Positions 44,901-56,867 of a stretch of DNA of 64,000 nucleotides are shown here, one piece after another. The stretch comes from Cafeteria roenbergensis (Eukaryota > Sar > Bigyra > Bicosoecida > Cafeteriaceae). Position 1 is the stretch's first letter. Each line of letters opens with the position of its first letter. The DNA lies in NCBI GenBank assembly GCA_008330645.1, contig VLTN01000008.1, forward strand, positions 186,001 through 250,000, written 5' to 3'. The notes beneath the pieces are model-generated. The model made no database searches. It saw nothing but the letters and a program-made list of their open reading frames with translations, and was not told where the DNA came from. A program made the translations under genes and the position numbers.

Positions 44901-47900
44901 CCGCGCGTGGGCCAAGGCCGTCGGCGTCCTCGTCGACGACGACGGCCTTGCCAGTGGCTGCCTCTCCAGCACCCAGGGCCTTGTGCGGCGAGGCTGCGAC
45001 GCCTGACTCGGCAGACAGAGCCGCGCCCGCGTCTCCAGGGAAGCACACCCGCCACACGGTGAGCGCGCGGTCGCGAGCGCCCAATGTGACCAAGGCCCTG
45101 CCACCCGCCACCCATGCCAGCGCCCCCACGGGCCCTGCATGGGCCCCGTCCGCCACAACCGAAACCATGTCGCGCGGGGCCGTGGCTGCAGCCGCAAGAG
45201 GTGCGGCTCCCGCTGCCGGCTCTGCCGGGGCGAGGTCCGACGGCCCGGCTGGCTCTCCGGAGAGCAGCAGCATCGCCCTTCCCGCTGTTCGCATTGCCCC
45301 TGTTCCAGCTGCGAAGTCCACACTGCAGAGCTGGGGGTCGCTCGGCGCAGCCCTGCCGATGCCAAGATGGGCGGAGGTGCTGCTCCCGGCGCCGACTCCA
45401 AACGCTCCGACTGTCGCCCCTTCCGCGGACAGCTGCGCTCCGCTGAGGCCGCTGGTCCCGCCGGGGCCCTTGGTGATGTCGATGGACTCGGCGTCGTCGT
45501 CGGCCCCGCTGCCGTAGGCCGCCGGGCCTGAAGCGGCGGCGCCGCTCAAGTCCACCGTCAGCGGAGCAAGGCCAGACCCGGCGCCTCCGGCCGCCGCGGC
45601 ACCGGAGAGCGGCGGCGTGGCTGCCAACGCGCGCGACGTGGACCCGCTGGGCCTCCCCACGGCCTCGGCCTCGGAGAGCGCGCCAGCAGTGTGGGCCGGG
45701 CTTGTGGCCGCCAGCACGGACTCGGGACGCACGCACGGGTACGGCCAGAGCCGTAGGCGGCCGTCTCGGCCCGCGGTCGCGAGCAGGGCGCCGGTGGCGC
45801 GGCTGCCGCCGGCGGCCCCCGCAAGAGTCGCCAGCACCTCAGCCTCGCGGTCGACGAACCCGGCGGCGGCGCTCCTGCCCCCCTCCCCCTTGTCCGTTGC
45901 GATTCTGTGGAGAGCGCGGGCGAGCGTCCACGCGGCCCTGACAGCGTCTTTCCACCCGGGCAGTGGCGCCCCCACGGCCAGCGGCGCGCCGAACGCCCCA
46001 ACGCCCGCAGGGGCTCGTTCCACGCACAGCGGGGCCGCAGCGCCGCCGTCGTGAGTTCGCGGCCATGCGCCGTCCACATCCATGCCCCACGGAGTGGAAG
46101 TCGTCTGCCAGGGCGTTGCGGCCGCGTCAGCCGCAGCAACCGCCTCTCCGGTTCCGCCTTGGCAGTACGCAACGTTTCCGGCGACATCGGCCGAGCGCAG
46201 AACGCGGCCGTCGCATGAGAAGTCGAGCGAGGCGATGGCCCGTCCGTGGCGCGTTGCGATGCCCCGCACCTCCCAGCCGAGCCCGCCCTCTCCCGCCGCC
46301 GCCGCTCGCTCCAGGTGCGCCCCGACAGCAGCGCCCGCGTCGTCACCGCCACCGCCGCCGCCACCGCCGCCGCCGCCGCCGTCGATGCCCCGTGTGTCGT
46401 AGAGGAACACCTGGCCGTCGGCCGCCCCCACAGCGAGCACCGTCCCGTCGGGGCTGAACCGCAGGGCCGTGACGGCCGCCGATCCGTCGCGGCAACGGTG
46501 CACGACCGCCATGTCACTCGACCTCATTGCGACCACCGTGCCGTCCCGCCGAAGGCGCTCGTCGCGCGTGCCCTCGTCGCCGCCGCCCAGCCCCGCCACC
46601 AGCACGTCCCCGCTGGGGTGGAACGCCAGGGCGCGGCACGTGCCGTCCACGTCCGCCGATGCCACCAAGGCGCGAGCTTCAATGTCCCAAACACGCACCG
46701 TGCCGTCGTCGCCGCCAGTGGCCACGATTGCCTCTGTCGGGTGTGCCGCCAGCCCCCGCGCCTCCCCCGTGAAGTGGCCTTGCGTCACCGGCCCCTCCCC
46801 GCCCGAGGAGCCTGTCTGCTCCCACGTGGTGTTTTCGCCGTCAGCCAGCCTGACCTCGAAAATCTCCCCGCCGGCTGTCCCGATGAGAGCCCGCGCGCCC
46901 CCGCTGTCCAGGGCCGCGTCGAAGTCGCCCTCGCCTCGGCCACCGGCGCCGGCCTGCGGCCCGCCCACGGGAACCACCTCTCCCTTGGCGGTCAGCACCG
47001 GACCCGAAACAAAGTCTACCGACCTCACTGCCGGGACGAGGCACTGCGGCAGCCTCGAGACGTCGACCTGGCAGAGCAGCCCCAAGCCGCCGTCCCACAC
47101 CTTCACAAGGCCGTCAGCGCCCCCGGTGATGAGCCCACCCGGTGCCCCTCCGAGGGCCGCATCTCCTGGCGCCGACCTGCCGTGGGACCCCTGCGCTGGC
47201 CGTGCGCACGCGCAGTACACCGCGCCCCTGTGCGCCTCGATGGCCTCAACAGCGCGCACTCCCTCGAAGCGGAGAAGCTGCCCGGACGCGGTTCCCACGA
47301 CCGCTTCGGACCCGACCCACCCGGCGCACAGCACGTCCTCCCATGCCGCTCCGGTGGCATCCCCCAGCACGGCAGGGCGCCGGCAGAAGCCCCTTCCGTC
47401 GAGCGTGAGGAAGGAGCAGTGCCGCCTCCCCGCCACCAGCACTCCCTCCCCGCCGGGCGACCACTCCAGGCAAAACACGCGGCGGTGGTGCGTCGTGGAG
47501 GAGGCCACCACCTCGCCCGTCCGCCAGTCGTGGACCACCACTCTGTGGCGCGCGTCCAGCCCAACGGACGCGACGAGCGGCGCCGAGCGGCGCCCCTCCG
47601 AGTGCGGGCGGAACGCCACGTGCGAGACTCCGGCGTGGTGGCACGACGACAGCACCTTGATGGTCTGACCGCGGCCGCCCGACCCCTCGGGCGCCCACAC
47701 CCGCACAGCCGCCGCACGCTCGCGCGCGCCGCTGGCGATGACAACCCTGCCGGTCGCGGGGTCCGACCCGACGGCCAGACACAAAACGGGGCCCGAGTGG
47801 CCCTGGTAGAACGCCTGGCTCCAGCCTGCGCCGTCGCGGCGCTTCCGCGCCAGGACCACGCTGCGGCCACTCGGCCACGCCGCCGCGGCGCCCACCGGCG

Positions 47901-50900
47901 ACATTGGGGAGCCCGGAGCGCGGACAGCAGCCGTCGCAGCGGCGGCGGCGGCGGCGGCGCCCCGCCCGGCAGCAGCGAGCGGGGATGGGTGAGCCGCGAG
48001 CAGCGGGTCCCAGGCGTCAGGCGGCGACTCCGGGACGTACCGCACCGCCTGCCGTGTTGCCTGCATCGAGGCGCCGAACACCCACTCGCGGCGAACGTAG
48101 GGTGCGGCGGAGGCCAGGGCGGCCTCGGTTGAGGCGGCGGCGCGGCGGAGTAGCGCGGGGACGGCTCCTGGCATGGCGTCCGACGCGCTCGCGTAGGCGG
48201 CCGAGGCGGCCGCTGGGAGCAGCGCCGCCAGGCCCACCAGCTTGCTGCGCAGCCCGGCAGCGTGCTCGGCAGCCGCTCGGGCTAGGTGCGCGGGGTCGGC
48301 ATCGGCCAGCTCCGCGAGCTGCTTCCGACTGAGGGACGCCAGCGCAAGCACGAGGGGCAGCGGCAGCTCCGGCTGGAGCGACGCCGGCGTGGGCACCGCA
48401 GCGGACACACGCCACGGGAGGGGAGCCGCTGCGGGGGCGCCGGCACCGCGCCAGCACACGAGGGCTTCGTCGTCCTCAGTGGCAGCGGCCTCCTCCCAGC
48501 CCTGCCGGCCTGCGGCCACCTGCATCGAGCTCAGCGGCGTGTCCTCGTCGAACGCGCCAGCGGCCGCCGCTGCCGCCACGCCGTCCGGGTCGCCTCCTCC
48601 GTCGTCCCCGAGCACGTCCTCCTCTTGGCCAAAGTCGGCCGCGCTGCCGAAGTCGCTCGCCCCGAACTCGCCCACAGAGTTGTCGGGCCGGAGGCGCGCC
48701 CCGGGCGCAGCACTGACAGCCACGCGGGCCCCCGGCATGCCCGCCGCGGCGAGCTCGGCGTCGTTCGAGGGCTCGTCCACCTCGGCAAAGTCCACCACGA
48801 ACTGAATCACGCAGCCGTCGGCGTGCCCCAGGGAGAGGAGGCGGCCGTCCCCCGCGGCGAACGCCAGCGAGGATCCACCCGGCGCGTGGCCGCGGAGCTC
48901 GATGAAGGTCCGCCGCCAGTCGTCCGCCGGGTAGCGGTGCACCCTGGTGCGGCCGTACTCGTCCGCCGAAACGAGCAGCTCGCCGGCGTGCGAGCGGGTG
49001 GCCGCCACCACGTTCATGAACCGGTCGGCCACCATGGCTGCGTCCGCCCACACGGCCCCGCTGGGGGCAGGGAGCGGGCCGTCCGTCAGCGTCTGCGCCC
49101 CGGCCCGCACCTCCAGCGCCAGCTCGTCGGGCTTGCCGTTGGCCCGGCGGGGCACGGGCGCGGCCTGGCGGCCTGCTCGAGCGCCCGCGCCCCGCGCTGC
49201 CGCCACCCCCGAGTCAGCCACCTTGGACGAGGTCGGCGCCTCGAATCCGCGCCCGTTGCGTGGCCACGCGCCCCTCGTCGCCCACTGCAGCGGGCTCGAC
49301 TCCGTCCGCCACTTCACCTGCCGGAGCAGGCCGGCAACGCGCGAGGGCTCGCCGGTGTCCGTTGACCAGAAAAGCGTCTCCCAGCCGTCCCCCATGGCCC
49401 TCCGCACAGCCAGGGGGATGCCCTCGGCCGCAAAAGCGGCGGCGTTGGTGGCAGACCCGCGCGCCGCTTTTGCGGCCGAGGCGGGAGGCTTGCTCTCGCG
49501 CCAAGGGACGACCAGGCCAAAGGCCTGGCGCAGCGCTGCCTCTGCCACCACACCGCCGGGAAGGGTGCCCCCCACCACGCCCCGCAGCGGGACCTCGTCC
49601 GTTTCGGCTGCCATGGCCGAGGTGCGGAGCAGCGTGCCGTCCTCGGAAAAGTCCAAGAAGGCCACGCCCGCCCGGTGGCCCGTGCACTTGGCCTTGGGCA
49701 AGTAGGGGGGCGACTCGAGCCCCGCCAGCGCAGACTGGGAGGCGGCGGCGGCCGACCCGGCAGGGAGGCCCTTCTTGCCGCGCGCGGAGGGCTGGCTGGA
49801 GTCGTACAGGTATGCCGTTCCGTCCGACGAGCCGACAGCGAGGGTGGCGCCGTCCGGCGAGAAGGCCACCGTTCTGATCCAGCGGCGGCTGTCCCTGCCA
49901 ATGTGAAGGGTGGCCAGGTCGGCGTAGCGAAGGACGACAAAGGCACCCTCGCGCCGCGCCGCTTCGGCCAGCGCAGGGTGGGAGGCCTTGTCCGCCGGGC
50001 GCAGCTGGGACGCCCTCTCCGTCCCCTGGGGCGACCCCATTCCGACGGCAATGACCTCGCCGGAGGGGTGGAAGGCCACGCAGCGGGCCGCGGCCGGGAG
50101 GCGCAGCGATCGCAGCTGGCGCCTGTCGCCCGAGTCCCACACCCTCACGACGCCGTCGTCGCCGCAGGTGACAAACTCCTCCCGAGTTGGGTGGGCGGCG
50201 AGGCCGCAAGCCCGGCCCGCGAAGTTGGCGTGCATGATAGGGCCCTCCGGGTGGTAGGAGGCCCCGCTCGAGGCGTGCAGCTCGTAGGCCTCGCCGGCAG
50301 TGGTGCCAAGCAGCAGCCTGTCCGCCTCGGGCCGCCACTCCAGCGACTGCACGCCGCCGCCCGTGCACCCCAGCGGCTGCATCTCCATGATGCGCGTGGC
50401 CGACAGGCCGGGCCCCTCGAAGAAGCGAACTTGCTGGTCGTACAGCCCGCCCGTTGCAACTCCGGCCCCCGGTGCGAGGCTGAGGCAGGTGACTGGCCCG
50501 CGATGAGCAGGCACTTCCCGCACGGCCACCGTGCCGCAGAATTCCACGAGCGAGCCGGCGAGGGTGCCTGCTAGCGCCCACGATCCGGGCCCGGCAGCAG
50601 CCGCGTCGGCATCAGCCTCGTCCTCCTCGGCAGCTGCTGCGTCCACCCCGCTGCCGTCCGTCGCTGGCGGCGCGGTCCGTGGGTGCGGGCAAACGCACGT
50701 GAAGGTGGGAGTGGATCCGAGCCTGCCGAGCACCCCGTCCCGCACCGCGAACGCGCCCCCGAGCGACGCGTCCGGCTCGATGAAGGCTGCGAAGCGCACG
50801 CCGACGACGGCCAGCCGGTCCGGCCCGACCCACGCCGCTCCCAGGGGCTTGTGCCGCGGGGCCGGCGGGAAGGGGGGCAGGCCGTCCCTGGCTCTGCCGA

Positions 50901-53609
50901 CGGACCTTGCAAAGTCCCCGGGCGCGCCTCCACACGTCGCCGAGGGAGGGTACGCCTCCGGGCCCGCCGGCAGCGCGGCTTCGAAGGCCGCCATCGCGTC
51001 GACGTCGTCCGCGTCGGGGGGTGCGAGGTGCTGCGGGATCAGTGCGAGGCAGGCCAGCACCTCCAGCTGGGGCGCGCAGCGGCGGGCGGGGGCCGGGGCG
51101 GAGACTGGCCAGACCTCGGCCCGCGAGCCCGCTGTGCCAGCGTCGGCGTCTGCAGCAGCGAGGCCGTGGTCGTCCTCCGCACCCTTGCCCTCGCTGGCGG
51201 GGGGCTGCGTGGCAGGGCGGGCGGCCACGTCCGTTGTGGAGCCGTCGTCATCGTCGCCGAAGCCCTCGCCACGGGGCGTGCTGGGGCTGTTTTCCGGGCC
51301 GCTGGCCCCTTCGAGATCGTCCTCGAGCGGACCGATGGGGCCCCCTGCGGGGTCCACGCCCGCCAGGCGCAGGATCACGACTGTGCGGTGGGCGTCTGCG
51401 CACACCGCCGCCAGCCGGCGGCCGTCCGGCGCCCAGGCAAGGTGCGTGACTCCGCGCGCAAACGCCGGCAAGCGGGCCGCGGCCACGGCGGAGCAGTCGG
51501 ACGAGCGCCAAACCCTCACGCAGGGCCGCAGCCCGGCCTCGGCCGTGACGACGAGCGAGTCCGCGCCCGAGGGCAGCGTGTGTACGTCCATGGCCGTGAC
51601 CTCGTCTTCGTGTCCGGCAAAGATGGCTTGGCTGTGGTGGCCCAGCCCTTCTCGGTGGTCGCGAACCACCCCCATTGTGGCAGCGGGGTACACGACCCGC
51701 CCGTCGAAGGCGTAGCGCAGAGTGCCGCGGGACCCCTGGCAGCGGTAGCCGAACACCCACTCCGCCGACACGGTGACGTCGGGCGGCGACCGCGAGATGA
51801 GGGGCGGGGCGCCCGGGGCGAGGCGCTCCGCCGTGTCGACCCACTGGCGGGCCGCGACCAGCGTTGAGGCGAGCGCGTCGGCGTGGCCGGGCAGGCCTGG
51901 CCTGCTGCCGTCCGTGTCCACGACGGCAGAGAGGCGCGTGGCGGCGAAGCCCGCTGCATCGAGCGCAGCCACCTCGGCCACTGATCGGGCCGCGATGGCC
52001 CCTTCCCTGTGCAGAAACTCCTCCACTGACACCGACGGCGCGACTGTGCCGGTGTACACTGCCCTGGCGCGGCCAGAGGCGTCGTCGGCCGCCCCCCCGC
52101 GCTCCCCGGAGTCGACCTCGTCGGCGCCCGACGGCGCCTGGCCGCGCCTGTCTGGAGCGGGGCGGGCAGCCCTGGCCCCCGTCCCGGCCAGGGACGCGTC
52201 TGGCGACGACGACAGGTGATCCAGAGGCCCCGCCGCCGGAGCAGGCGGGGCTGCCGCCGGGAGCAGCTCCGGCGCCTGCGTTCCGCCGACGAAGAGCGGA
52301 GTGGAGCCGACCGCCGTGCCGACCGTTGCAGCTGCGGCCTGCGCAGAGGCAAGCTGCTCGGCCAGTCGCAGCTCTGCCAACGCCGGGTGGTGCCGCGTGT
52401 CCGGCCACTGCACGTGCTGCAGCCAGGACCTGGTCGCGGGGTGAGCGATGACCGCCCGCACGAGCTGGCTTCGCGAAATGGAGGCCTTTCTGAGGTTCGG
52501 CCCAGAAGACGACTCTTGCCGGGGCAGGCCGTTGAACAACTGCGAGCAGCTTGGGGTCGCGGAGGAGCGGGTTCGCGGGGGTGGGGGGAAGGTGGGGGGA
52601 GCGGGGTGCACGTCGTGGGAGCGGGCATCTGCGCGCTCCGGCAAGCGGCAGGCGGCTGGGTGGGGTGGCGGCGAGCGGGGGTGAACATCGTTGGGGGAGA
52701 GGCTAAAACGGCGAGGGGGTGGGTTACAACGGCGCGGGGGTGGGGCTGGGAGAGGCGGCGCGATGGCGGCGGGACGCCGGGATGCTGGGCGCTGGCTCTC
52801 TCACAGCTGCAATGGTGGTGTCCACGGGCGCGTCGGACGGGGGCCGCGTCAATGTGAGCTTGCAGAGGCCGTGGGCGAGCGTGCGTGCGGCGAGCAGCGC
52901 CTCGTCGAACCCGAGGGCGCCTGTCTCGTCAAAGTCAAACACGCGGGCCACGACTGCGCGTGCGGAAGGCGGGGGGTGGATGGGCGTGGAACGTGGAAGG
53001 CGGGGGATGGGGAGGGACAGGGCGCACTGGCGACAGCCGATGCGGCAGTGGCGGGCGATTGGCTCACAGTCGATGCGCTGGGCGAGGCCCATGGACGAGA
53101 TGGATGCAAGGCATGAGAGCAGCTCCATCGAGTCGATGAGCCCGTTATCGTCCGTGTCCAGGCGCCGAAACAGGCCACGGCTGAGCCTCGCAAGCCGGCC
53201 TCTCGTCAGTGCCAGTGCAGGCTGCAAGCAGGTCAGAATCTCGCAGGTCTCCTCCTCGCCGATGCCAAAGCCCTCCGCAACCGAGTGGAAGGCATCCCAC
53301 ACGGCCCAAATCGCGTCCACGGGGACTGCAAAACGCAGGGGCAGCACAAATGCGCAAGCAACGGCACAGCCGAGGCGGCTTGTGGCGGTTGGCAAGTGGA
53401 CCAAGCCCACCTATGGGCAGACGTAGCGCCTTGCACACCAGGTCGACACCTTGGGTCGCGCGTGCGAGGGACTTGGGGGCGGCGGGGAGGAGGGGGGCGG
53501 TCGGGAAGCGAGGGAATGGCCAGGCCGGGCAGCTTGCGACCGCTCGCTCACGATTTGCAAACGGCTGGGCCTCCGGCACGAGGTGGGCACGGCCCAGGCG
53601 CTGGCCCAT
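41941..53609 (-). CDS. Giant EML-like protein: two EF-hands plus three HELP/WD40 modules
   Basis: Proposed exons are 53609-53552, 53449-53411, 53325-53068, 52953-52805 and 52539-41941 (last exon 10.6 kb), giving 3,700 residues. The N-terminal part has two EF-hands: DTDDNGLIDSME (residues 89-100) and DFDETGALGFDE (125-136), the second restored by splicing MGLAQRID to FVARVF. Three modules follow, each a HELP motif then many WD40 repeats: AEWVFGYRCQGSRG (about 426), RREWVFGASMQATRQ (about 1648) and LRLEWVHGYSGTHGLRGN (about 2808). WD units show typical GHEDEVTAMDVH, VWDSGD and VRVWDIEA signatures. Three HELP/WD modules match the EML5/EML6 plan, but those are about 1,950 residues. EMAP-like proteins bind tubulin; EF-hands suggest calcium control. 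The first two exons (MGQRLGRAH...; VDLVCKALRLP) are the weakest part. Poly-Gly and Ala-rich inserts add length. Confidence 0.85.
46346..46386 (-). repeat. Poly-Gly coding run in the EML-like gene
   Basis: A GGC/GGT-rich triplet tract encodes about a dozen consecutive Gly in a loop of the second WD40 module. Confidence 0.7.
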
Positions 53610-53887
53610 GGAGCTTGGTGTGGACTGCACACACCCGTCCTTGGTGCTGAAACACTCCTCCTCAGTGGCCAGGGCCACGCAGCTCCCGGCAGTCCGAGGC
53701 GTTGGCCCAGCAGCCTTGGCTGCAGAGCCTCGGCGGCGGGTTGCAGCAGCAGGCGGGGGAAACTGCGGCACACCCTCGCCCGCCGGCGCGGAACACCACC
53801 CCGGCCCACGGCGAGGGCGCCGCACTGCCTCCGGACTCGGGCAGGCAGCGCAGTCCGGTGGCCCTTGAGCGCGTCGCTGCGCAGGGC
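53610..53887. promoter_or_regulatory. Divergent intergenic region (EML-like / C2-like)
   Basis: These 278 bp lie between the proposed EML-like start (minus) and the first ATG of the plus-strand ORF. They presumably form a shared promoter. The plus frame is open to about 53702 without an ATG, so an upstream exon of the right-hand gene cannot be excluded. Confidence 0.4.
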
Positions 53888-55462
53888 ATGGCGCTTCCGC
53901 AGTGGCTTGCTTGCCTGAGCGGGCTGGAGTGCGAGCCGGCGCCAGACTGCGGAAGCGCACTGGTGGTATCCGTGGGCGCCGCTGCTGGCGGCCCGACGAT
54001 TGCCGCAACCGAGTCCAGTCGGCCGGCCGACGGCAGGTGCGAGTGGGAGGGCGCCGTCCTGGAGTGCCCGACGGCTTCGCCAACGCTGACCCTGAGGCTG
54101 GAAAATGAGGGCTCCGCCGAGGTTCTGGGCACGGCCACTCTCGCGGTCGCCGCTCTGAGCGGGCAGGGGTGGACACACTGGGGGGTCGCGCTACGTGGGG
54201 CGGGCGCGAGCGGGTGCCTCATGCGGCTGAGCATCGCTGTCGTGGGCAGGGCCGCCGGCGCGACGAGCCGCACCGATGCCCAATCGGGCCTCTCCCTCCG
54301 GGCGCTCTCCGCCTGGTCCGAGCCCCGGACTGCCGAGGGGCTGCTCCGGCGTCTTGCCGCCCTGCGAGAAGCGGCAATGGACTCCAAGGCGCCCGCCGAC
54401 GCCGAGGCGCCAACGCGGGGCGAGGCTTCGCGCAGCCGCCCTGCCGACGCCAGCTCCCGTGGGCGGCCGACGCCTGCGCGCGAGCCGGCGCCGCAGCTAG
54501 TCACACCCACGCTCGCGCGTCTGCGACCGGCCGCCACCCCCGGATCGCACTCCTCTGCCGCTGCCCGTCGTCGGCAGCTCCTGCTCGGCCTCGCTCCGGG
54601 CACGCCCTGCACGGCTGGCACCGGGGGCGACGCCAGCCAGTCCGCCGATGGCACCTCGTCCGGGGAGGAGGAGGGTGGGCCTGGCGCCAGCCGCGGCGGG
54701 CACGGCCACACCGCCTCGGGCTTCGCGCCCGGCTGTGGCCCGGACCTCGCGGACGGCCGCAGCGGCAGCGCCAGGCCGCGGATCAGGCGGGGGGCTTCCG
54801 TTCGCAACATCTGCGCCGGTGGCACCCACAGCAGCGGCAGCGACGACCAAGCCCGCGACTCCGACCATGGCCGCGGCGATGTTGGCGACGACGGTGACGG
54901 GTGCGACCCTCGGGCTGGTCACAGGCCCCGCACGGACAGCAGACTGTCGTCATCCACGCGCGACGCCGCCGCGAGCGCGGGCGCAGCGGCGGCCAGCGGC
55001 GGAATCCGGCGCAACCAGCTCAGGCCCGCGCTGCTGTCGCCGCCGCCCGCTTCCCCCTGGGCCTCAGCGGTGGCCATGGCGTCAGCTGGGCGGGCGGAGT
55101 GGCTGGCGGGTCAGAGGGACCCGCCGCCGGGGGCGGTGGCGGAGGGCGAGGGGCTGGTTGAAACGCGCAGCGGCATGCCAACGCAGCCGGCTGACCTGCG
55201 ACAAGCGGGCGTGTCGGGCGGCATGCACGGCACAGTCGAGACCAGCGGCGAGGGGGCCCGCGGCGGCCCGGCAGTGGTGTGGCCCCCGCCCGTGTGGCCG
55301 ATGCCCTGGCCGGGAGGGGACGCTCCCATGCCTTCGGGCACACCCTCAGAGGCAGTGAGTGTGCGGGCCATTTGGGAGCCCGTGGCAATGCCACGGCCTC
55401 CTGCCAAGGATGTGGCAGGGCTGCCTGCGTGGGCCAGACGGCTGATCACCGGCCACAGCTGA
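53888..55462 (+). CDS. Protein with N-terminal C2-like beta-sandwich and disordered tail
   Basis: The single ORF of 524 residues starts at ATG 53888, the first in frame. Residues about 10-125 have the rhythm of a C2-type domain: ALVVSVGAAAGG, then WEGAVLECPTASPTLTLRLE, then GSAEVLGTATLAVAAL, then a Trp-containing strand and CLMRLSIAVVG. C2 domains bind lipids or partner proteins and occur in many ciliary transition-zone and centriolar proteins; the calcium-binding Asp clusters of classical C2 are not evident. The remaining 400 residues are Ala/Gly/Ser/Arg/Pro-rich and likely disordered. It is divergent from the EML-like gene and convergent with SSNA1. I do not recognise an orthologue. The ORF's reality rests on GC-rich third positions and the domain-like pattern, so it is moderate. 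Confidence 0.5.
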   Translation: MALPQWLACLSGLECEPAPDCGSALVVSVGAAAGGPTIAATESSRPADGRCEWEGAVLECPTASPTLTLRLENEGSAEVLGTATLAVAALSGQGWTHWGVALRGAGASGCLMRLSIAVVGRAAGATSRTDAQSGLSLRALSAWSEPRTAEGLLRRLAALREAAMDSKAPADAEAPTRGEASRSRPADASSRGRPTPAREPAPQLVTPTLARLRPAATPGSHSSAAARRRQLLLGLAPGTPCTAGTGGDASQSADGTSSGEEEGGPGASRGGHGHTASGFAPGCGPDLADGRSGSARPRIRRGASVRNICAGGTHSSGSDDQARDSDHGRGDVGDDGDGCDPRAGHRPRTDSRLSSSTRDAAASAGAAAASGGIRRNQLRPALLSPPPASPWASAVAMASAGRAEWLAGQRDPPPGAVAEGEGLVETRSGMPTQPADLRQAGVSGGMHGTVETSGEGARGGPAVVWPPPVWPMPWPGGDAPMPSGTPSEAVSVRAIWEPVAMPRPPAKDVAGLPAWARRLITGHS

Positions 55463-56161
55463 GCGCCGGAGGCCGCGCTGTCCAGAGCAGTGCGGCCACC
55501 GCTGCAGGTGGGCCCTCGGTTCACCCGGGCTGTTTGATGTGTCTCTGCGTGGTGGTAGCCGGCCGGCGGAGCGAGTGCCTGAGGACCGGGCATCGCGACG
55601 CTGAGAATCGGGTGCCTGGCCGAGTTCCGTGGCACGGCCAGTCGCCACGGGGGCTGGCACACCCACAGACACACACACATGCAAGCACGATGCAGCGGCC
55701 AATTCGAGACTCCCGCGAGAGGCTCGCCGGCCTGGCGCAGCCCCGCGCGTCGCCCACCCGTCCCGATCCCGCTTCTCGGCCCTCTGAAGCTATCTGCTGG
55801 GGCAGGCGTGCGGAATTTCGCGCGCGCCCGCCCAGCACACGGCGGAGAAGGAGGTCGCTGGAGGCGCTGTCCCGCAAAGCCTCGGGAGGCAAGTGCGCCT
55901 GCACCCCCCCCCTCCCCCCAACACCCACGCAGCCCCAATCCCCCTCCCCCTCCTCGCGCCCTCGCACACAGATAGGCCACGAAGGGAAGACGCGACGCCC
56001 ACCACGCCCGGATGGCGGGGCGGCGAGGGCACAACGCGCCAGGTCTTGCCGGCGGCAGCATCGGCATCGTGGCAGCCGAGCCTGCCCCGGCCCCGCGCGC
56101 CGGACAAGGCCAGCCCGGCCAGGCCCAGGGACGGACCGCCCACGAAGAATGCGTCTGCCGC
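55463..56161. other. Convergent intergenic region (C2-like / SSNA1)
   Basis: These 699 bp without a recognised gene contain a CA repeat at 55658-55679 and pyrimidine-rich DNA near 55905-55965. Confidence 0.4.
55658..55679 (-). repeat. CA/TG simple repeat
   Basis: A short (CA)n run on the plus strand reads TG on the minus strand, the coding strand of SSNA1, about 480 bp past the SSNA1 stop. Confidence 0.65.
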
Positions 56162-56867
56162 TCAGGTGGACGAAGACTGGCGCTTCTTGGTGAGGCTGGT
56201 CGCCTCGCGCTTGAGCACAGTGAGCAGCGTTTGCGAGCTCTCCAAAATCTTCATGTAGGCTGCCTCCGTCTCCTGGATAGTTGTGTCGTACTCGTTGCGG
56301 GCGCTCACCTTGCGCGCGAGCTCCTCGTTGATCTTGTTGAGGCGCTCCGTCAGTGTGGTGAGTTGCTGCGCGCGACAGCGGCGACGGGAGTCGAAGCAGG
56401 CCAGGCAAGCGGCTGGTTGCACAGGCCCGGCAGGCGGCGCCGGGGCGCTGGGCGCGTCGCCCAGTGCGCGGCCGCGATGCATCACCGGACGGGGTGCAGC
56501 AGCCCCACCCCGTGGGGGCGGTGGTGCGGTGGGACGCACTGCGCGGCGCGGTCCGCCGCGGCAGAGAGCAGGCGGAAATGTCTGGCCGGTGCGTTCTCAC
56601 CTTCTGGATCTTGGCCTTCTCCTCCTCGGCGCGCAGGATCTGCCTGTTCACCTCCTCGCGCTTCTCACGAAGGTCCTCGATGCCTGCGGGGCGTGGGGAC
56701 GGGCGCCGGGGCGGTGTGGCGGTCGCGCGTGTTGGCATGCCGCCTCAGGCCTGCGCAACGGGTGTCATGCGCGCCGCCCTCTGTGCTGCCCGCGACCGCG
56801 CAGCCGGCGCCTCACACTTGACCAGCTCGTTGTTGTAGTTCTGCAGAGACGCGCCCTTGGCAGCCAT
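56162..56867 (-). CDS. SSNA1: SSNA1 / DIP13 coiled-coil microtubule protein
   Basis: Minus-strand exons 56867-56816, 56683-56601 and 56365-56162 encode 112 residues, close to human SSNA1 (119). Spliced sequence follows the family closely: [75 protein letters not shown] and [15 protein letters not shown]. Nearly the whole protein is a coiled coil. SSNA1 (NA14; DIP13 in Chlamydomonas) forms fibrils at centrioles and basal bodies and promotes microtubule branching. Introns are phase 1 and phase 0 with GTGAG donors; the first splits the Cys codon in VKC. It ends KKRQSSST. The start codon is 198 bp from that of IFT172 on the opposite strand, so the two probably share a promoter. Confidence 0.97.

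Noticed and set aside
46246-48132. Plus-strand 628-codon frame opposite the EML-like gene
   Set aside because: It is a shadow of WD40-coding sequence in reverse, with Arg/Pro/His-rich noise and no recognisable motif.
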